From NCBI RefSeq assembly GCF_012516315.1, contig NZ_CP051185.1, positions 5,957,363 through 6,021,362 of the forward strand: a stretch of 64,000 nt of DNA, read 5' to 3'. A program made the translations under genes and the position numbers. The stretch comes from Limnospira fusiformis SAG 85.79. GTDB taxonomy: Bacteria > Cyanobacteriota > Cyanobacteriia > Cyanobacteriales > Microcoleaceae. Positions 36,930-46,244 of the stretch are shown in pieces. Each line of letters opens with the position of its first letter. The first letter of the stretch is position 1. The notes under the pieces are model-generated. The model had not been told where the DNA came from. It saw nothing but the letters and a program-made list of their open reading frames with translations, and did not search any database.

Positions 36930-37754
36930 TCAGATATCCAAGTCCATTCTATCTAGTAACTGCTGAATTATACCAGCATCCTGAGCAGTTGGAAGGTGGT
37001 TAAGATAATCTTCTAAGTCACAGCGAGCCTCTGACCAGCGATACAGTTGATAGTAAATAAGACCGCGATCGCGCTTTTCTTTAATATCATCAGGAGACAA
37101 GATCACAATCCTCTCCACTACCTTCAGCGCCTCCTCAAATTCCCCAACATTCATATAAATTGCCTTCAGATTTTGCAGCATCCGCCTTAAAAATTGCCGT
37201 GGTGCGATCGGATTGAGAAATTCCGGCCGTAATTTCATCGGCTGTCCATAAATTTCCGACAATCTCAGCTCACAGTCCTCGGGGAATAGCACTTCTCCCC
37301 GTCCAAACGCATCAACATAAATCCCCGCATCTTCAAATTCTGGCTTAATCAGAAAATGTCCCGGCATCCCAATTCCCACCATCGGAAAATCCATGCGTTT
37401 CGCTATCTCTAAATACACCAAGGACATCGTAATCGGAATACCAGTCCGACGGTCTATCACCTGATTGAAAAAGCTATTTTTCGGGTCATAGTATTCAGTC
37501 CGATTACCCCGAAATCCTAATTCATCATAAAGGTAATGATTAATCGCCTTAATTATCCGCAGGGGATAGGCCGGCTTTTCCAGTCTCTCTAACACATCCG
37601 CCGCCATCCTATCTAAGTGTTGCAGATATTCTAAATGGTTAAAATATGGCTGATGTTCTCGGGCAATATATAGGGCAGCCTTAGCCAAATCTATTTGATT
37701 TTCTGGCTGGCTAATCTCCTCATAAAACTGTTGTCTTGGTTCCGCAAAAGTCAT
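36930..37754 (-). CDS. SirB1-type transglutaminase-like protein with TPR tail
   Basis: A 274-residue cytoplasmic protein. Residues ~30-180 are the SirB1/transglutaminase-like region (YLYDELGFRGNRTEYYDPKN, VIDRRTGIPITMSLVYLEIA, MVGIGMPGHFLIKPE). The C-terminal ~90 residues look like tetratricopeptide helices (YMNVGEFEEALKVVERIVIL, GLIYYQLYRWSEARCDLEDY). The catalytic Cys of true transglutaminases is not evident, as is normal for this family. No enzymatic role is established. It sits downstream of mutL by 56 bases and may be cotranscribed. Confidence 0.82.
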   Translation of the reverse strand: MTFAEPRQQFYEEISQPENQIDLAKAALYIAREHQPYFNHLEYLQHLDRMAADVLERLEKPAYPLRIIKAINHYLYDELGFRGNRTEYYDPKNSFFNQVIDRRTGIPITMSLVYLEIAKRMDFPMVGIGMPGHFLIKPEFEDAGIYVDAFGRGEVLFPEDCELRLSEIYGQPMKLRPEFLNPIAPRQFLRRMLQNLKAIYMNVGEFEEALKVVERIVILSPDDIKEKRDRGLIYYQLYRWSEARCDLEDYLNHLPTAQDAGIIQQLLDRMDLDI

Positions 37755-37810
37755 GTTTATATTAAGTAGCTTTTCGTCGATAATTACTCAGGGTCATTAT
37801 CCCCATATCA

Positions 37811-39547
37811 TCATAGGCCATGACTTTTGCCAATCACCCAACTGCGACGGAAAAATCGGGCTAGGGAAGATTCCTCTAAACTTAGGAAAATCGGACGACC
37901 GTGGGGACAAGTCCGGGGGGAACGGGTAGTCACCCATTGATCTAATAGGGTTTGCATTTCGGTTAAACTTAGGGGCGTGCCGTTGCGAATGGCACTGCGG
38001 CAAGCGGTGGCTACTTGGGCGGCCTGTAAATCGCCGCCATGGCTTAGTTCAATCAGCGCTTCTTGACAGTCTGGGCGATCGCACAGAATTTCTGGGGCGC
38101 TGCGGATGGCCCAGAGTCCCTCCCCAAAGGGGTCAACTTCCAAATTGAGGCGGGTTAGTTGTTCTAGTTGCGCCTCGGACAAATTCGCTAAGATGATCGG
38201 AGTTGACAGGGGGATTACTTGCCAACGCCTGCATAATTGTTCATAAATTACCCTTTCGTGGGCAATGTGTTGTTCTACTAACCACAAACCCTCTGGGTGT
38301 TCGGCCACAATATAGGTATTGTGAATTTGACCGATCGCTTTTAGTTTGGGAACATCAATTCTCTGGGGGTTTTCCGCTGATTCTAGGGGGGTGGGGCGGG
38401 TTCGGTATGAGGCAGTATCTTCCGAGACGCGCAACAGCTTCTCGATGGGATTAACCCCCGCTGAGAGACTTTCTGGGTTCAGCTTGAGAGTCTGAGCAAT
38501 GGCTAGGTGAATTTGATCTTGCCAGTGTTTGAGATAATGTAAATAAATCTCGGCTTTGCTAGGATGGCGATTCCAATCAATTAAGGCGGGGTCGATATGC
38601 AGATGCACAAAACAAATCGGATAGCGATCGCGCCCACAGGTACGAGCAAAAGCCGATAATATCGTAGGCTCCAATTCGGGCGATCGCACCATACGACCAT
38701 TAACTCCTATCTTAACCCAATCCTTGCGGCCACGTGAAGCGCGATCGGGCAGGCCAATCACCACCTCTAACCATGATTTCGATAGGTTTTGATGGCACTC
38801 TTCCAGCGATTCGGGGGGGTCTACATCCATTTTCAGATATTGCAGATCCCCCGCCCTGATACCCCTAATAAATTCTGGTAGCATCTGTTGGGTGGTCATG
38901 GCTGGCCCAAACCTGAGCCAGGGGCGATCGTTTTGGTGAATTTGCCATGTCACCTGGGGATGACACAGCGCTATCTGTTGTAACAACAGCTGCGCCCCCC
39001 GCAATTGTTGGGTCGCTGTCGGTCCGGCTGTGCGGCGCGAAGACCAGTTAGCAAACAGATTACTCACTCTTACTACAGTACCAGGTGCGATCGCCACCGC
39101 TTCCACCATTTCCGTCTCTCCCTGATGGTTATACACTACCCGCCATCCTGAACTTGGGGACGAGGAAAAACCAGGGCGACTGAGAATCTCTAAATCAGAC
39201 AGTTGCGCGATACTGTGCAGCGCTTCTCCCCGAAACCCTAAACTGCTAATCTTTAATAAATCCCTTGCTGTCGCAATTTTACTGGTACTATGAGCCAGGG
39301 CAGCTAGTTTCAGGTTGGCTAAATTCATACCCTCCCCATTATCTGCCACCTCAATTCGCCATTGTTGCGGCCATAGAGAAACTGATATCCGCGTCGCCTT
39401 CGCATCAATGGCATTTTCTACCAATTCCCGCACCACCGCCGCCACTGAGTCTATCACTTCTCCTGCGGCTATCAGGTCAACGACTTCTTCTGACAGGATT
39501 TTAATGGAGTTCACAGTATATCTATAACCTGGTAAACCTTTGATCAC
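37811..39547 (-). CDS. mutL: DNA mismatch repair protein MutL
   Basis: A 578-residue GHKL ATPase. ATP-site motifs are in order: AAVVRELVENAIDAKA, VADNGEGMNL, SSLGFRGEALHSIAQL. The C-terminal dimerisation part contains VEQHIAHERVIYEQL and ends with CPHGRPIFL. No DQHA(X)2E(X)4E endonuclease motif is evident beyond the VEQHIAHE variant, so nuclease activity is uncertain. The GTG at 39547 overlaps the stop of the upstream membrane-protein gene (GTGA), which suggests translational coupling. A GTG at 39514 is an alternative start nearer the usual MutL N terminus. Confidence 0.93.
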   Translation of the reverse strand: MIKGLPGYRYTVNSIKILSEEVVDLIAAGEVIDSVAAVVRELVENAIDAKATRISVSLWPQQWRIEVADNGEGMNLANLKLAALAHSTSKIATARDLLKISSLGFRGEALHSIAQLSDLEILSRPGFSSSPSSGWRVVYNHQGETEMVEAVAIAPGTVVRVSNLFANWSSRRTAGPTATQQLRGAQLLLQQIALCHPQVTWQIHQNDRPWLRFGPAMTTQQMLPEFIRGIRAGDLQYLKMDVDPPESLEECHQNLSKSWLEVVIGLPDRASRGRKDWVKIGVNGRMVRSPELEPTILSAFARTCGRDRYPICFVHLHIDPALIDWNRHPSKAEIYLHYLKHWQDQIHLAIAQTLKLNPESLSAGVNPIEKLLRVSEDTASYRTRPTPLESAENPQRIDVPKLKAIGQIHNTYIVAEHPEGLWLVEQHIAHERVIYEQLCRRWQVIPLSTPIILANLSEAQLEQLTRLNLEVDPFGEGLWAIRSAPEILCDRPDCQEALIELSHGGDLQAAQVATACRSAIRNGTPLSLTEMQTLLDQWVTTRSPRTCPHGRPIFLSLEESSLARFFRRSWVIGKSHGL

Positions 39548-40020
39548 TCCCCCTCTGAGGAAAAGTATTTAATCCAACCCCGCCGCATCCCTATCTCTAC
39601 CATAATTCCCCCTACTGCAAACATCACTAAATTTTCTACCACCCAGAGGGCCATTTGTGCGAGAGGTTGGGGCGCTATATCCCATATAGCCAACCCCCGG
39701 ACTAGACCGAAAGCAAACACCACCCCTAGTTTCAGTTGCGGGTTATTATCGCGGCGGACGGTGTAGCGATAAGTCACACCGAAGAGAAAGCCACTAATTA
39801 TGGCGATCGCTCCCTTGACGATTAAATGCACATCCAAGGGTAGCCCCTCTCCTAGGATACCACTAACGGTCAACTCCATCATTAGGGCGATCGTCCCTAC
39901 AGAAACACCCGCCCAAATACCCGCCACTAGGGACTGTATGCGTTCAGCCGGACTAAAGTTAGAAGATGGATGCGACTGGCTCAATTTCAGGATATGATAG
40001 CCTCTGAAGTCAATTTTCAT
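39544..40020 (-). CDS. Conserved cyanobacterial membrane protein
   Basis: 158 residues. After a basic, polar N terminus come four hydrophobic segments (SLVAGIWAGVSVGTIALMM, HLIVKGAIAIISGFLFGV, LGVVFAFGLVRGLAIW, ALWVVENLVMFAVGGIMVE). It overlaps the mutL start by 4 bases. I do not recognise a named family, but the pattern is that of a conserved inner-membrane protein. Divergent from petN with a 21-base gap. Confidence 0.65.
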   Translation of the reverse strand: MKIDFRGYHILKLSQSHPSSNFSPAERIQSLVAGIWAGVSVGTIALMMELTVSGILGEGLPLDVHLIVKGAIAIISGFLFGVTYRYTVRRDNNPQLKLGVVFAFGLVRGLAIWDIAPQPLAQMALWVVENLVMFAVGGIMVEIGMRRGWIKYFSSEGE

Positions 40021-40041
40021 CTGGTTTTGTAAAATACTACT

Positions 40042-40131
40042 ATGGATATTTTGTCATTAGGTTGGGTTGGATTGTTAGTCGTCTTTACTTTCTCCATTTC
40101 AATGGTTGTCTGGGGTCGTAACGGCTTTTAG
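40042..40131 (+). CDS. petN: Cytochrome b6-f complex subunit PetN
   Basis: A 29-residue protein, [20 protein letters not shown] followed by MVVWGRNGF, which matches PetN (subunit VIII) along its full length. It is a single-span subunit needed for stability of the cytochrome b6-f complex in the thylakoid membrane. The start lies only 21 bases from the divergent membrane-protein gene. A GC-rich hairpin follows at 40188. High confidence despite the tiny size because the sequence is so conserved. Confidence 0.95.
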   Translation: MDILSLGWVGLLVVFTFSISMVVWGRNGF

Positions 40132-40187
40132 GCTATCCAGCATCACCAAAAACGAGGGTAAATTATCCTTTTCGCCCTCACTCACCA

Positions 40188-40215
40188 GTAGGGGCAAAAA
40201 ATGTTTCGCCCCTAC
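40188..40215 (+). terminator. GTAGGGGC hairpin downstream of petN
   Basis: GTAGGGGC (40188-40195) and GCCCCTAC (40208-40215) flank an A/T-rich loop. The extended stem includes GGGGC-A(A)/T(T)-GCCCC pairs. It is the first stem-loop after the petN stop and resembles the palindrome at 21959, so it may work as terminator and is one copy of a dispersed repeat. Confidence 0.5.
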
Positions 40216-40247
40216 AACTTATTGATCCATTAATTCCCTGGTCACAT

Positions 40248-40835
40248 AGGGCGGGTTTATTAATAGCCCAACCCGGAGGGCGGGTTTATTAATATTGTCT
40301 GGGAGAGTTGAGTTGACAGCCCAACCCGGAGGGCGGGTTTATTAATATTGTCTGGGAGAGTTGAGTTGACAGCATAACCCGGAGGGCGGGTTTATTAATA
40401 TTGTCTGGGAGAGTTGAGTTGACAGCATAACCCGGAGGGCGGGTTTATTAATATGGTTTTGGAGAGTTGAGTTGACAGCAGAACCCGGAGGGCGGGTTTA
40501 TTAATATGGTTTTGGAGAGTTGAGTTGACAGCATAACCCGGAGGGCGGGTTTATTAATATGGTTTTGGAGAGTTGAGTTGACAGCAGAACCCGGAGGGCG
40601 GGTTTATTAATATGGTTTTGGAGAGTTGAGTTGACAGCAGAACCCGGAGGGCGGGTTTATTAATATGGTTTTGGAGAGTTGAGTTGACAGCATAACCCGG
40701 AGGGCGGGTTTATTAATATGGTTTTGGAGAGTTGAGTTGACAGCAGAACCCGGAGGGCGGGTTTATTAATATGGTTTTGGAGAGTTGAGTTGACAGCAGA
40801 ACCCGCCCCTACAATTATTAATTATTAATTATTAA
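40248..40835. repeat. Array 2, block 1: ten exact 53-bp units
   Basis: Units begin with AACCCGGAGGGCGGGTT at 40270, 40323, 40376 and so on every 53 bases to 40747 (10 units, 530 bp without a length change). Each unit is a 26-bp constant part containing the palindrome AACCCG-GAGGG-CGGGTT plus TATTAATAT, then a 27-base interior. Interiors here are of two main kinds, TGTCTGGGAGAGTTGAGTTG... and GGTTTTGGAGAGTTGAGTTG.... The block closes with AACCCGCCCCTACAAT and AT-rich TTATTAATT repeats that run up to the DUF167 start codon. Confidence 0.95.
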
Positions 40836-40836
40836 A

Positions 40837-41058
40837 ATGGCTTTTTTTAATATTCAAGTTAAACCCAATTCCCCACAGCAACTTATCCGAAAAGAAGCAG
40901 ACGGTAGCCTAACCGTCTATCTCAAATCGCCACCAGTTGACGGGAAAGCAAATCAAGAATTAATTAAACTCCTCGCTAAAAAACTAGATGTTCCCAAATC
41001 TAACATTAAGATAAAATCTGGCTTATCTTCCCGCCGTAAATTAGTAGAAATTAGTTAA
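40837..41058 (+). CDS. DUF167 (YggU-type) protein
   Basis: 73 residues with the family pattern [29 protein letters not shown] and [18 protein letters not shown]167 proteins are small, widespread and of unknown function. The ATG lies only a few bases after the AT-rich end of repeat block 1, and no ribosome site is evident. Block 2 of the array begins about 40 bases after the stop. The gene is therefore completely enclosed by repeats, yet the frame is intact. Confidence 0.85.
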   Translation: MAFFNIQVKPNSPQQLIRKEADGSLTVYLKSPPVDGKANQELIKLLAKKLDVPKSNIKIKSGLSSRRKLVEIS

Positions 41059-41091
41059 TTTAACTGCCTTTATCCCAACCCACATCAATTA

Positions 41092-42510
41092 TCCATTAAT
41101 TACCGGGTGGGGTGGGGCGGGTTTATTAATATGGTCTTGGAGAGTTGAGTTGACAGCATAACCCGGAGGGCGGGTTTATTAATATTGTCGTCCAGAGGCG
41201 AGGTCACACCATAACCCGGAGGGCGGGTTTATTAATATTGTCGTCCGGAGGCGAGGTCACACCATAACCCGGAGGGCGGGTTTATTAATATTGTCGTCCG
41301 GAGGCGAGGTCACACCATAACCCGGAGGGCGGGTTTATTAATATTGTCGTCCGGAGGCGAGGTCACACCATAACCCGGAGGGCGGGTTTATTAATATGGT
41401 TTTGGAGAGTTGAGTTGACAGCAGAACCCGGAGGGCGGGTTTATTAATATGGTTTTGGAGAGTTGAGTTGACAGCAGAACCCGGAGGGCGGGTTTATTAA
41501 TATGGTTTTGGAGAGTTGAGTTGACAGCAGAACCCGGAGGGCGGGTTTATTAATATGGTTTTGGAGAGTTGAGTTGACAGCAGAACCCGGAGGGCGGGTT
41601 TATTAATATGGTTTTGGAGAGTTGAGTTGACAGCAGAACCCGGAGGGCGGGTTTATTAATATGGTTTTGGAGAGTTGAGTTGACAGCAGAACCCGGAGGG
41701 CGGGTTTATTAATATGGTTTTGGAGAGTTGAGTTGACAGCAGAACCCGGAGGGCGGGTTTATTAATATGGTTTTGGAGAGTTGAGTTGACAGCAGAACCC
41801 GGAGGGCGGGTTTATTAATATGGTTTTGGAGAGTTGAGTTGACAGCAGAACCCGGAGGGCGGGTTTATTAATATGGTTTTGGAGAGTTGAGTTGACAGCA
41901 GAACCCGGAGGGCGGGTTTATTAATATGGTTTTGGAGAGTTGAGTTGACAGCAGAACCCGGAGGGCGGGTTTATTAATATGGTTTTGGAGAGTTGAGTTG
42001 ACAGCAGAACCCGGAGGGCGGGTTTATTAATATGGTTTTGGAGAGTTGAGTTGACAGCAGAACCCGGAGGGCGGGTTTATTAATATGGTTTTGGAGAGTT
42101 GAGTTGACAGCAGAACCCGGAGGGCGGGTTTATTAATATGGTTTTGGAGAGTTGAGTTGACAGCAGAACCCGGAGGGCGGGTTTATTAATATGGTTTTGG
42201 AGAGTTGAGTTGACAGCAGAACCCGGAGGGCGGGTTTATTAATATGGTTTTGGAGAGTTGAGTTGACAGCAGAACCCGGAGGGCGGGTTTATTAATATGG
42301 TTTTGGAGAGTTGAGTTGACAGCCCAACCCGGAGGGCGGGTTTATTAATATTGTCTGGGAGAGTTGAGTTGACAGCATAACCCGGAGGGCGGGTTTATTA
42401 ATATGGTTTTGGAGAGTTGAGTTGACAGCAGAACCCGCCCCTACAATAATTAATTATTAATTATTAATTATTAATTATTAATTATTAATTATTAATTATT
42501 AATTATTAAT
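41092..42510. repeat. Array 2, block 2: 24 exact 53-bp units with distinct ends
   Basis: The block opens with ATTACCGGGTGGGGTGGGG and GCGGGTTTATTAATAT (41096-41131), the reverse complement of the right end of the array 1 unit. From 41160 to 42431 come 24 units of exactly 53 bp. It closes with AACCCGCCCCTACAAT (42432) and ATTATTA repeats, the reverse complement of the left end of the array 1 unit. Units 1-4 carry a different 27-base interior (TGTCGTCCGGAGGCGAGGTC...), and most others GGTTTTGGAGAGTTGAGTTG.... The AT-rich tail forms the last codon and stop of the next gene. Confidence 0.95.
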
Positions 42511-43531
42511 TGATAAATCTATCATCTACTGAATTAGAGAATAATGGCACATCATTTATGATACCATACTTCTCGAATTTGGCAGCCATACTTTGCCAGC
42601 GATCGCTATTTATTTTCCCTAAATTCTTATCTGTAAGTCCCCCAGTGACATAATTAGCTACCTGTTTCAGAGAAGCTATTTGATAATCTAAATCGTCATA
42701 CTCTCCACCGGGTTCTGCATAATTATTAACAATAATTTTCGCCGCCTTTTCCACATCATCCAAAGCCAACCGCCAACCCGCAAATGTCACCTCTAAAAAT
42801 TTCTGCACTATTTCCGGGTGGTATTGTAATAGTTCATTATGGGCAAAAATTACCTGAACATAGGCATCATAACCATAATCACTAAATTTAATAATGTTAG
42901 GTGTAATCCCGGTTTTGGCAGCAAATCCAATCGGTTCGTCTACAATATAACATTGTACAGCATCTACTTCACCCCTCAGTAGCAGATCATGTTTTTCCTC
43001 TCCTGAAACTAGGATAATTTCAATGGCATGGGAGGGGATGTTATCATAACCCATAGCCATTTGCATAATCGAGTAACTTTCCCCCTCCATTCCTACCCGT
43101 TTCCCGATTAAATCTTGTAAGTCATAAATCTGACTATTTGGCATCGACATTAACCCCAAAGGGGAATTTTGGAACATCGTAGCTATAGCTTTTATCGGTT
43201 GACCCGCAATTTGGGCATTCATAATAATATCCTGTTCACAACAACCAATAATCGCCGGATTTTTGGCTACTTGATTAGTTACAATCATCGCCGTTTCTCC
43301 CGGTCTAATTTCTACCGCCAAACCACTGCTTTTATAGAGATTATAATAATCAGCCAGCAACACCCCAGCAAATTGGGCATTATATTTCCAGTCTAACTGC
43401 ATAATAATTTGATCAGGGTGTGTAGCTAACTCATTAGCAGCTACAGCCGCCGGACCTCTCAACTTATCTAGCAGTAAAGACCCCCCCAGAAAAGCAGAAG
43501 TTTTTAAAAATTGGCGACGATTGATAATCAT
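42506..43531 (-). CDS. NMT1/THI5-like ABC transporter substrate-binding protein
   Basis: A 341-residue protein with a twin-arginine-like signal (NRRQFLKTSAFLGGSLLL). The mature part has the NMT1 pattern: IIMQLDWKYNAQFAGVLLAD, GYYNLY-type YYNLYKSSGLAVEI, and VGMEGESYSIM. Members bind pyrimidine precursors of thiamine, or nitrate/sulfonate-type ligands; the ligand here is not determinable. No permease or ATPase gene is adjacent, so it is an orphan. The C-terminal Asn and TAA stop are formed by the AT-rich edge of the repeat array, so the original end may have been altered. Confidence 0.8.
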   Translation of the reverse strand: MIINRRQFLKTSAFLGGSLLLDKLRGPAAVAANELATHPDQIIMQLDWKYNAQFAGVLLADYYNLYKSSGLAVEIRPGETAMIVTNQVAKNPAIIGCCEQDIIMNAQIAGQPIKAIATMFQNSPLGLMSMPNSQIYDLQDLIGKRVGMEGESYSIMQMAMGYDNIPSHAIEIILVSGEEKHDLLLRGEVDAVQCYIVDEPIGFAAKTGITPNIIKFSDYGYDAYVQVIFAHNELLQYHPEIVQKFLEVTFAGWRLALDDVEKAAKIIVNNYAEPGGEYDDLDYQIASLKQVANYVTGGLTDKNLGKINSDRWQSMAAKFEKYGIINDVPLFSNSVDDRFIN

Positions 43532-43637
43532 GGTCTAAATTACTGATATATAGCGATCGCTTTTAAGATACTCCCACCCTTGGTCAAAAATCAACCCCTC
43601 AGCATCACCCCCACCCCCATAATTGATAACTCCCTAT

Positions 43638-44897
43638 TTACTTACATTCAGTAATTTGGGGCGCGCGTCCAAATAATCCCGTCATTATTCGTAATGACAA
43701 ATAACGCAAAGGTCGGATTTTTTTTAATCCCCAAAGTCCCCAACGACGCAAGATAACTTTAGGTCGCCAATTCCCCGAAAACATCCGATCCAGAAAATCC
43801 GTAAACCCCAAAATTAACAGGTTTTCTCCCCGCCGCCATTTCTGATATCGGTTGAGAGTTTTCATGTCGCCAATATCTTCACCCGCTTGATAAGCCTTTT
43901 TCACAATTTCGGCGATCGCACCAGCATCACGAATCCCCATATTTAACCCTTGACCTCCCACCGGGTGACAACAATGCGCCGCATCTCCTACTAACGCTAA
44001 TCTATGATTAACATAGCGATCGCTTTGCATCAATTGCACGGGAAACACTATGCGATCGCTCAATAATTCTAAGCGCCCCAAAACTCCACCCGTCCGATAT
44101 TCTAGCAATTCCAAAAACTCCCCTTTATCCATTTTTTGCCACTCATGGGCTTGGCTATGGGGCGCAGTTAACACCACTTGACAGCGATTTCCCGGTAGCG
44201 GCAAAACTCCCATCGGTCCGCTTGACCAGAATTTTTCAAATGCTACATTATTATGATGTTTTTCTGTTTGAATCGTAAACGCTATACAGGACTGCCAATA
44301 TTTCCAACCTTTCGTCTTAATTCCAGAGGCTTCACGCAAGGGAGATTTAGCACCATCAGCAGCTAGGACTAACCTCGCTTTAATGGTCTTAATTCCCTCC
44401 CCATTTTCTACCTCGATTTCGGCGCGATCGCTATAATAATTAACTTGTTTCACTGTCGCTGGACACCACCAATGCACCTCGGCGCAATCTTCCAGAAACC
44501 TTTGCATTGCTGTTAGGATAATCGAATGTTCTCCCACATATCCTAATGCTTCCGTCCCTAAGTCCCTCGGTTCAAAATTGATCACATTTGGATGATCGCT
44601 ATCACTCAGACTAATTTGATAAAATGTCGTTATTTTGGGGAGAATGTCTCCCCACACCCCGATATCATCTAAAATGCGCCCAGTTTGTAACGTTAAAGCA
44701 TAGGCTTGGCGACGACTGGCGGCGATCGCTTTTGGCTGAGGTTCAATTAGTGCTATTCTTAACCCAGAATTTCTTAGGCTACACGCTACTGTCGCCCCCA
44801 CAATACCACCCCCCACAATTGCTATATCATAGTCTCCCTCACCCTTCACCGATTCTGCTATTATCGATTCTGCTGCTAACAATTCATTTACTACCAT
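43638..44897 (-). CDS. FAD-dependent monooxygenase of the UbiH/COQ6 family
   Basis: 419 residues. The FAD-binding loop is DIAIVGGGIVGATVACSL, the middle GxDG-like region is VLAADGAKSPLREASGI, and the second FAD motif is LALVGDAAHCCHPVGGQGLN. This is the UbiH/UbiF/COQ6 aromatic-ring hydroxylase family. In cyanobacteria such enzymes may act in plastoquinone or tocopherol-related quinone metabolism, which is inference. It stands apart from its neighbours by >100 bases on each side. Confidence 0.85.
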   Translation of the reverse strand: MVVNELLAAESIIAESVKGEGDYDIAIVGGGIVGATVACSLRNSGLRIALIEPQPKAIAASRRQAYALTLQTGRILDDIGVWGDILPKITTFYQISLSDSDHPNVINFEPRDLGTEALGYVGEHSIILTAMQRFLEDCAEVHWWCPATVKQVNYYSDRAEIEVENGEGIKTIKARLVLAADGAKSPLREASGIKTKGWKYWQSCIAFTIQTEKHHNNVAFEKFWSSGPMGVLPLPGNRCQVVLTAPHSQAHEWQKMDKGEFLELLEYRTGGVLGRLELLSDRIVFPVQLMQSDRYVNHRLALVGDAAHCCHPVGGQGLNMGIRDAGAIAEIVKKAYQAGEDIGDMKTLNRYQKWRRGENLLILGFTDFLDRMFSGNWRPKVILRRWGLWGLKKIRPLRYLSLRIMTGLFGRAPQITECK

Positions 44898-45155
44898 TGG
44901 CCCGCTATTACACTCAATGCTCCACTTTCATCTATCATACATAGTATATTGTTAAGTTTTGTAACAAAAAATTAATAAATGTTAAAAATTTTCGCTTTTT
45001 GGGGAGGGGGGTTGCTTTTGCGGCTGCCTTGCGCTATACTTTTATCATAATGGGATGTTTGCGATTTTTTTATTTTTGCCTATTTCTTATTATTGAGGAT
45101 ATGTCAATATCATAACAGAAAGCGGCGGTCGATGTCAACCCCTTGACCAGAAAAA

Positions 45156-45632
45156 TTATGGGTGAGAATGGGGCTGAAAAGCAGCGATCAGCAAACAGAT
45201 AATCCCGACATTAATAGAAATATCAGCGACATTAAACACAGGAAATTGAATCAGGCGGAAATCGAAGAAATCGACCACATGACCAGAAACAAAGCGATCG
45301 ATACCGTTACCCAAAGCGCCGCCAAGAATCAAACCATATCCCCACTGTTCCCAGGAAATGAGCCGAGGGCCAAACCAAGCCCAAAGCATTAATCCCAGAC
45401 TAACCAGCAGAGACAACCAACGCAGCCAATAAACACCGCCATTGCTGAACAAACTAAAAGCCGCCCCAGTATTAACGACATATGTAATATGAAAAATACC
45501 GGGTAAAATGGGGACAGTTTGGGGAGGGGTAGTCAACTCAAAAGTCTGCACGACCCAAAACTTAGTCAAATGATCTATCACCAAACTGATAGTTGCAGCT
45601 ATCCAAAAAGTCGAGTTTTTTTTAAATCCCAT
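45156..45632 (-). CDS. lspA: Lipoprotein signal peptidase (signal peptidase II)
   Basis: 158 residues with four membrane segments. The two catalytic-Asp blocks are GGALGNGIDRFVSGHVVDF and FNVADISINVG. It cleaves lipoprotein signal peptides in the inner membrane. The start is 16 bases after the bioY stop, on the same strand, so it is probably the last gene of a bioB-bioY-lspA transcript. It would also process PstS if that protein is a lipoprotein. Confidence 0.94.
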   Translation of the reverse strand: MGFKKNSTFWIAATISLVIDHLTKFWVVQTFELTTPPQTVPILPGIFHITYVVNTGAAFSLFSNGGVYWLRWLSLLVSLGLMLWAWFGPRLISWEQWGYGLILGGALGNGIDRFVSGHVVDFFDFRLIQFPVFNVADISINVGIICLLIAAFQPHSHP

Positions 45633-45648
45633 GGAGGATAATTTTGAG

Positions 45649-46233
45649 TTAATAAAACATTAACCCCCGGAGGACATAGGATATAACAGTTACCGCACAA
45701 GCCACAGCCAACTGACCACCGAGGGGAGTAAGAGAATAGCTGTGAATAGCCGTCATGAGTGGAATTATGCGATCGCCTACATCATTCATCAAATGAGTAG
45801 CAACCAGATAAAGTATCCCCACCAAGTGAATAGTAATCAATCCACACAGACAGCTAAATCCCAGCAATTCCAACTTAGGATGATTACGAAAAGCCAAAAA
45901 ACCACAGACCCAACCACCGGGAACAAAACCCAATAGATAGCCAAAGGTAGGCTCTGCGAGGTAGCCAAAGCCGCCGCCTTGGGAAAAAACAGGTAAAACC
46001 GTCAAACCCAAGGCTAGATAGGCAATTTGAGACATAGCCGCCGCATTTTTTCCCCCCATACACCCCACCAGTAGAACTGCTCCGATCTGATAGGTAACAC
46101 CCAAGGAATGTATCTGAATGTTAGGCTGACTCCAAAGGCTAGAGGGGTCGGTGACAAACGCTTCCAAGAAGGTGCCACCGATAGTCAGAAGTACGCCAAT
46201 GATCGCCCATAAAAATTCAACTGGTGGTATCAA
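45649..46233 (-). CDS. bioY: Biotin transporter BioY
   Basis: 194 residues, about six membrane spans, with the BioY pattern (QIGAVLLVGCMGGKNAAAMS, PTFGYLLGFVPGGWVCGFLA). BioY is the substrate-binding S component of ECF transporters for biotin. It lies 11 bases after bioB, so biotin synthesis and uptake are joined in one operon. The energising subunits (EcfA/EcfT) are not in this window. The N terminus is somewhat longer and more polar than many BioY proteins. Confidence 0.9.
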   Translation of the reverse strand: MIPPVEFLWAIIGVLLTIGGTFLEAFVTDPSSLWSQPNIQIHSLGVTYQIGAVLLVGCMGGKNAAAMSQIAYLALGLTVLPVFSQGGGFGYLAEPTFGYLLGFVPGGWVCGFLAFRNHPKLELLGFSCLCGLITIHLVGILYLVATHLMNDVGDRIIPLMTAIHSYSLTPLGGQLAVACAVTVISYVLRGLMFY

Positions 46234-46244
46234 TTGTCAGGGAG

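Noticed and set aside
40248..42460. CRISPR array, because of palindromic 26-bp repeats with 27-base interiors
   Set aside because: Interiors are not unique. A few classes recur up to about twenty times, and no cas gene or leader is present.
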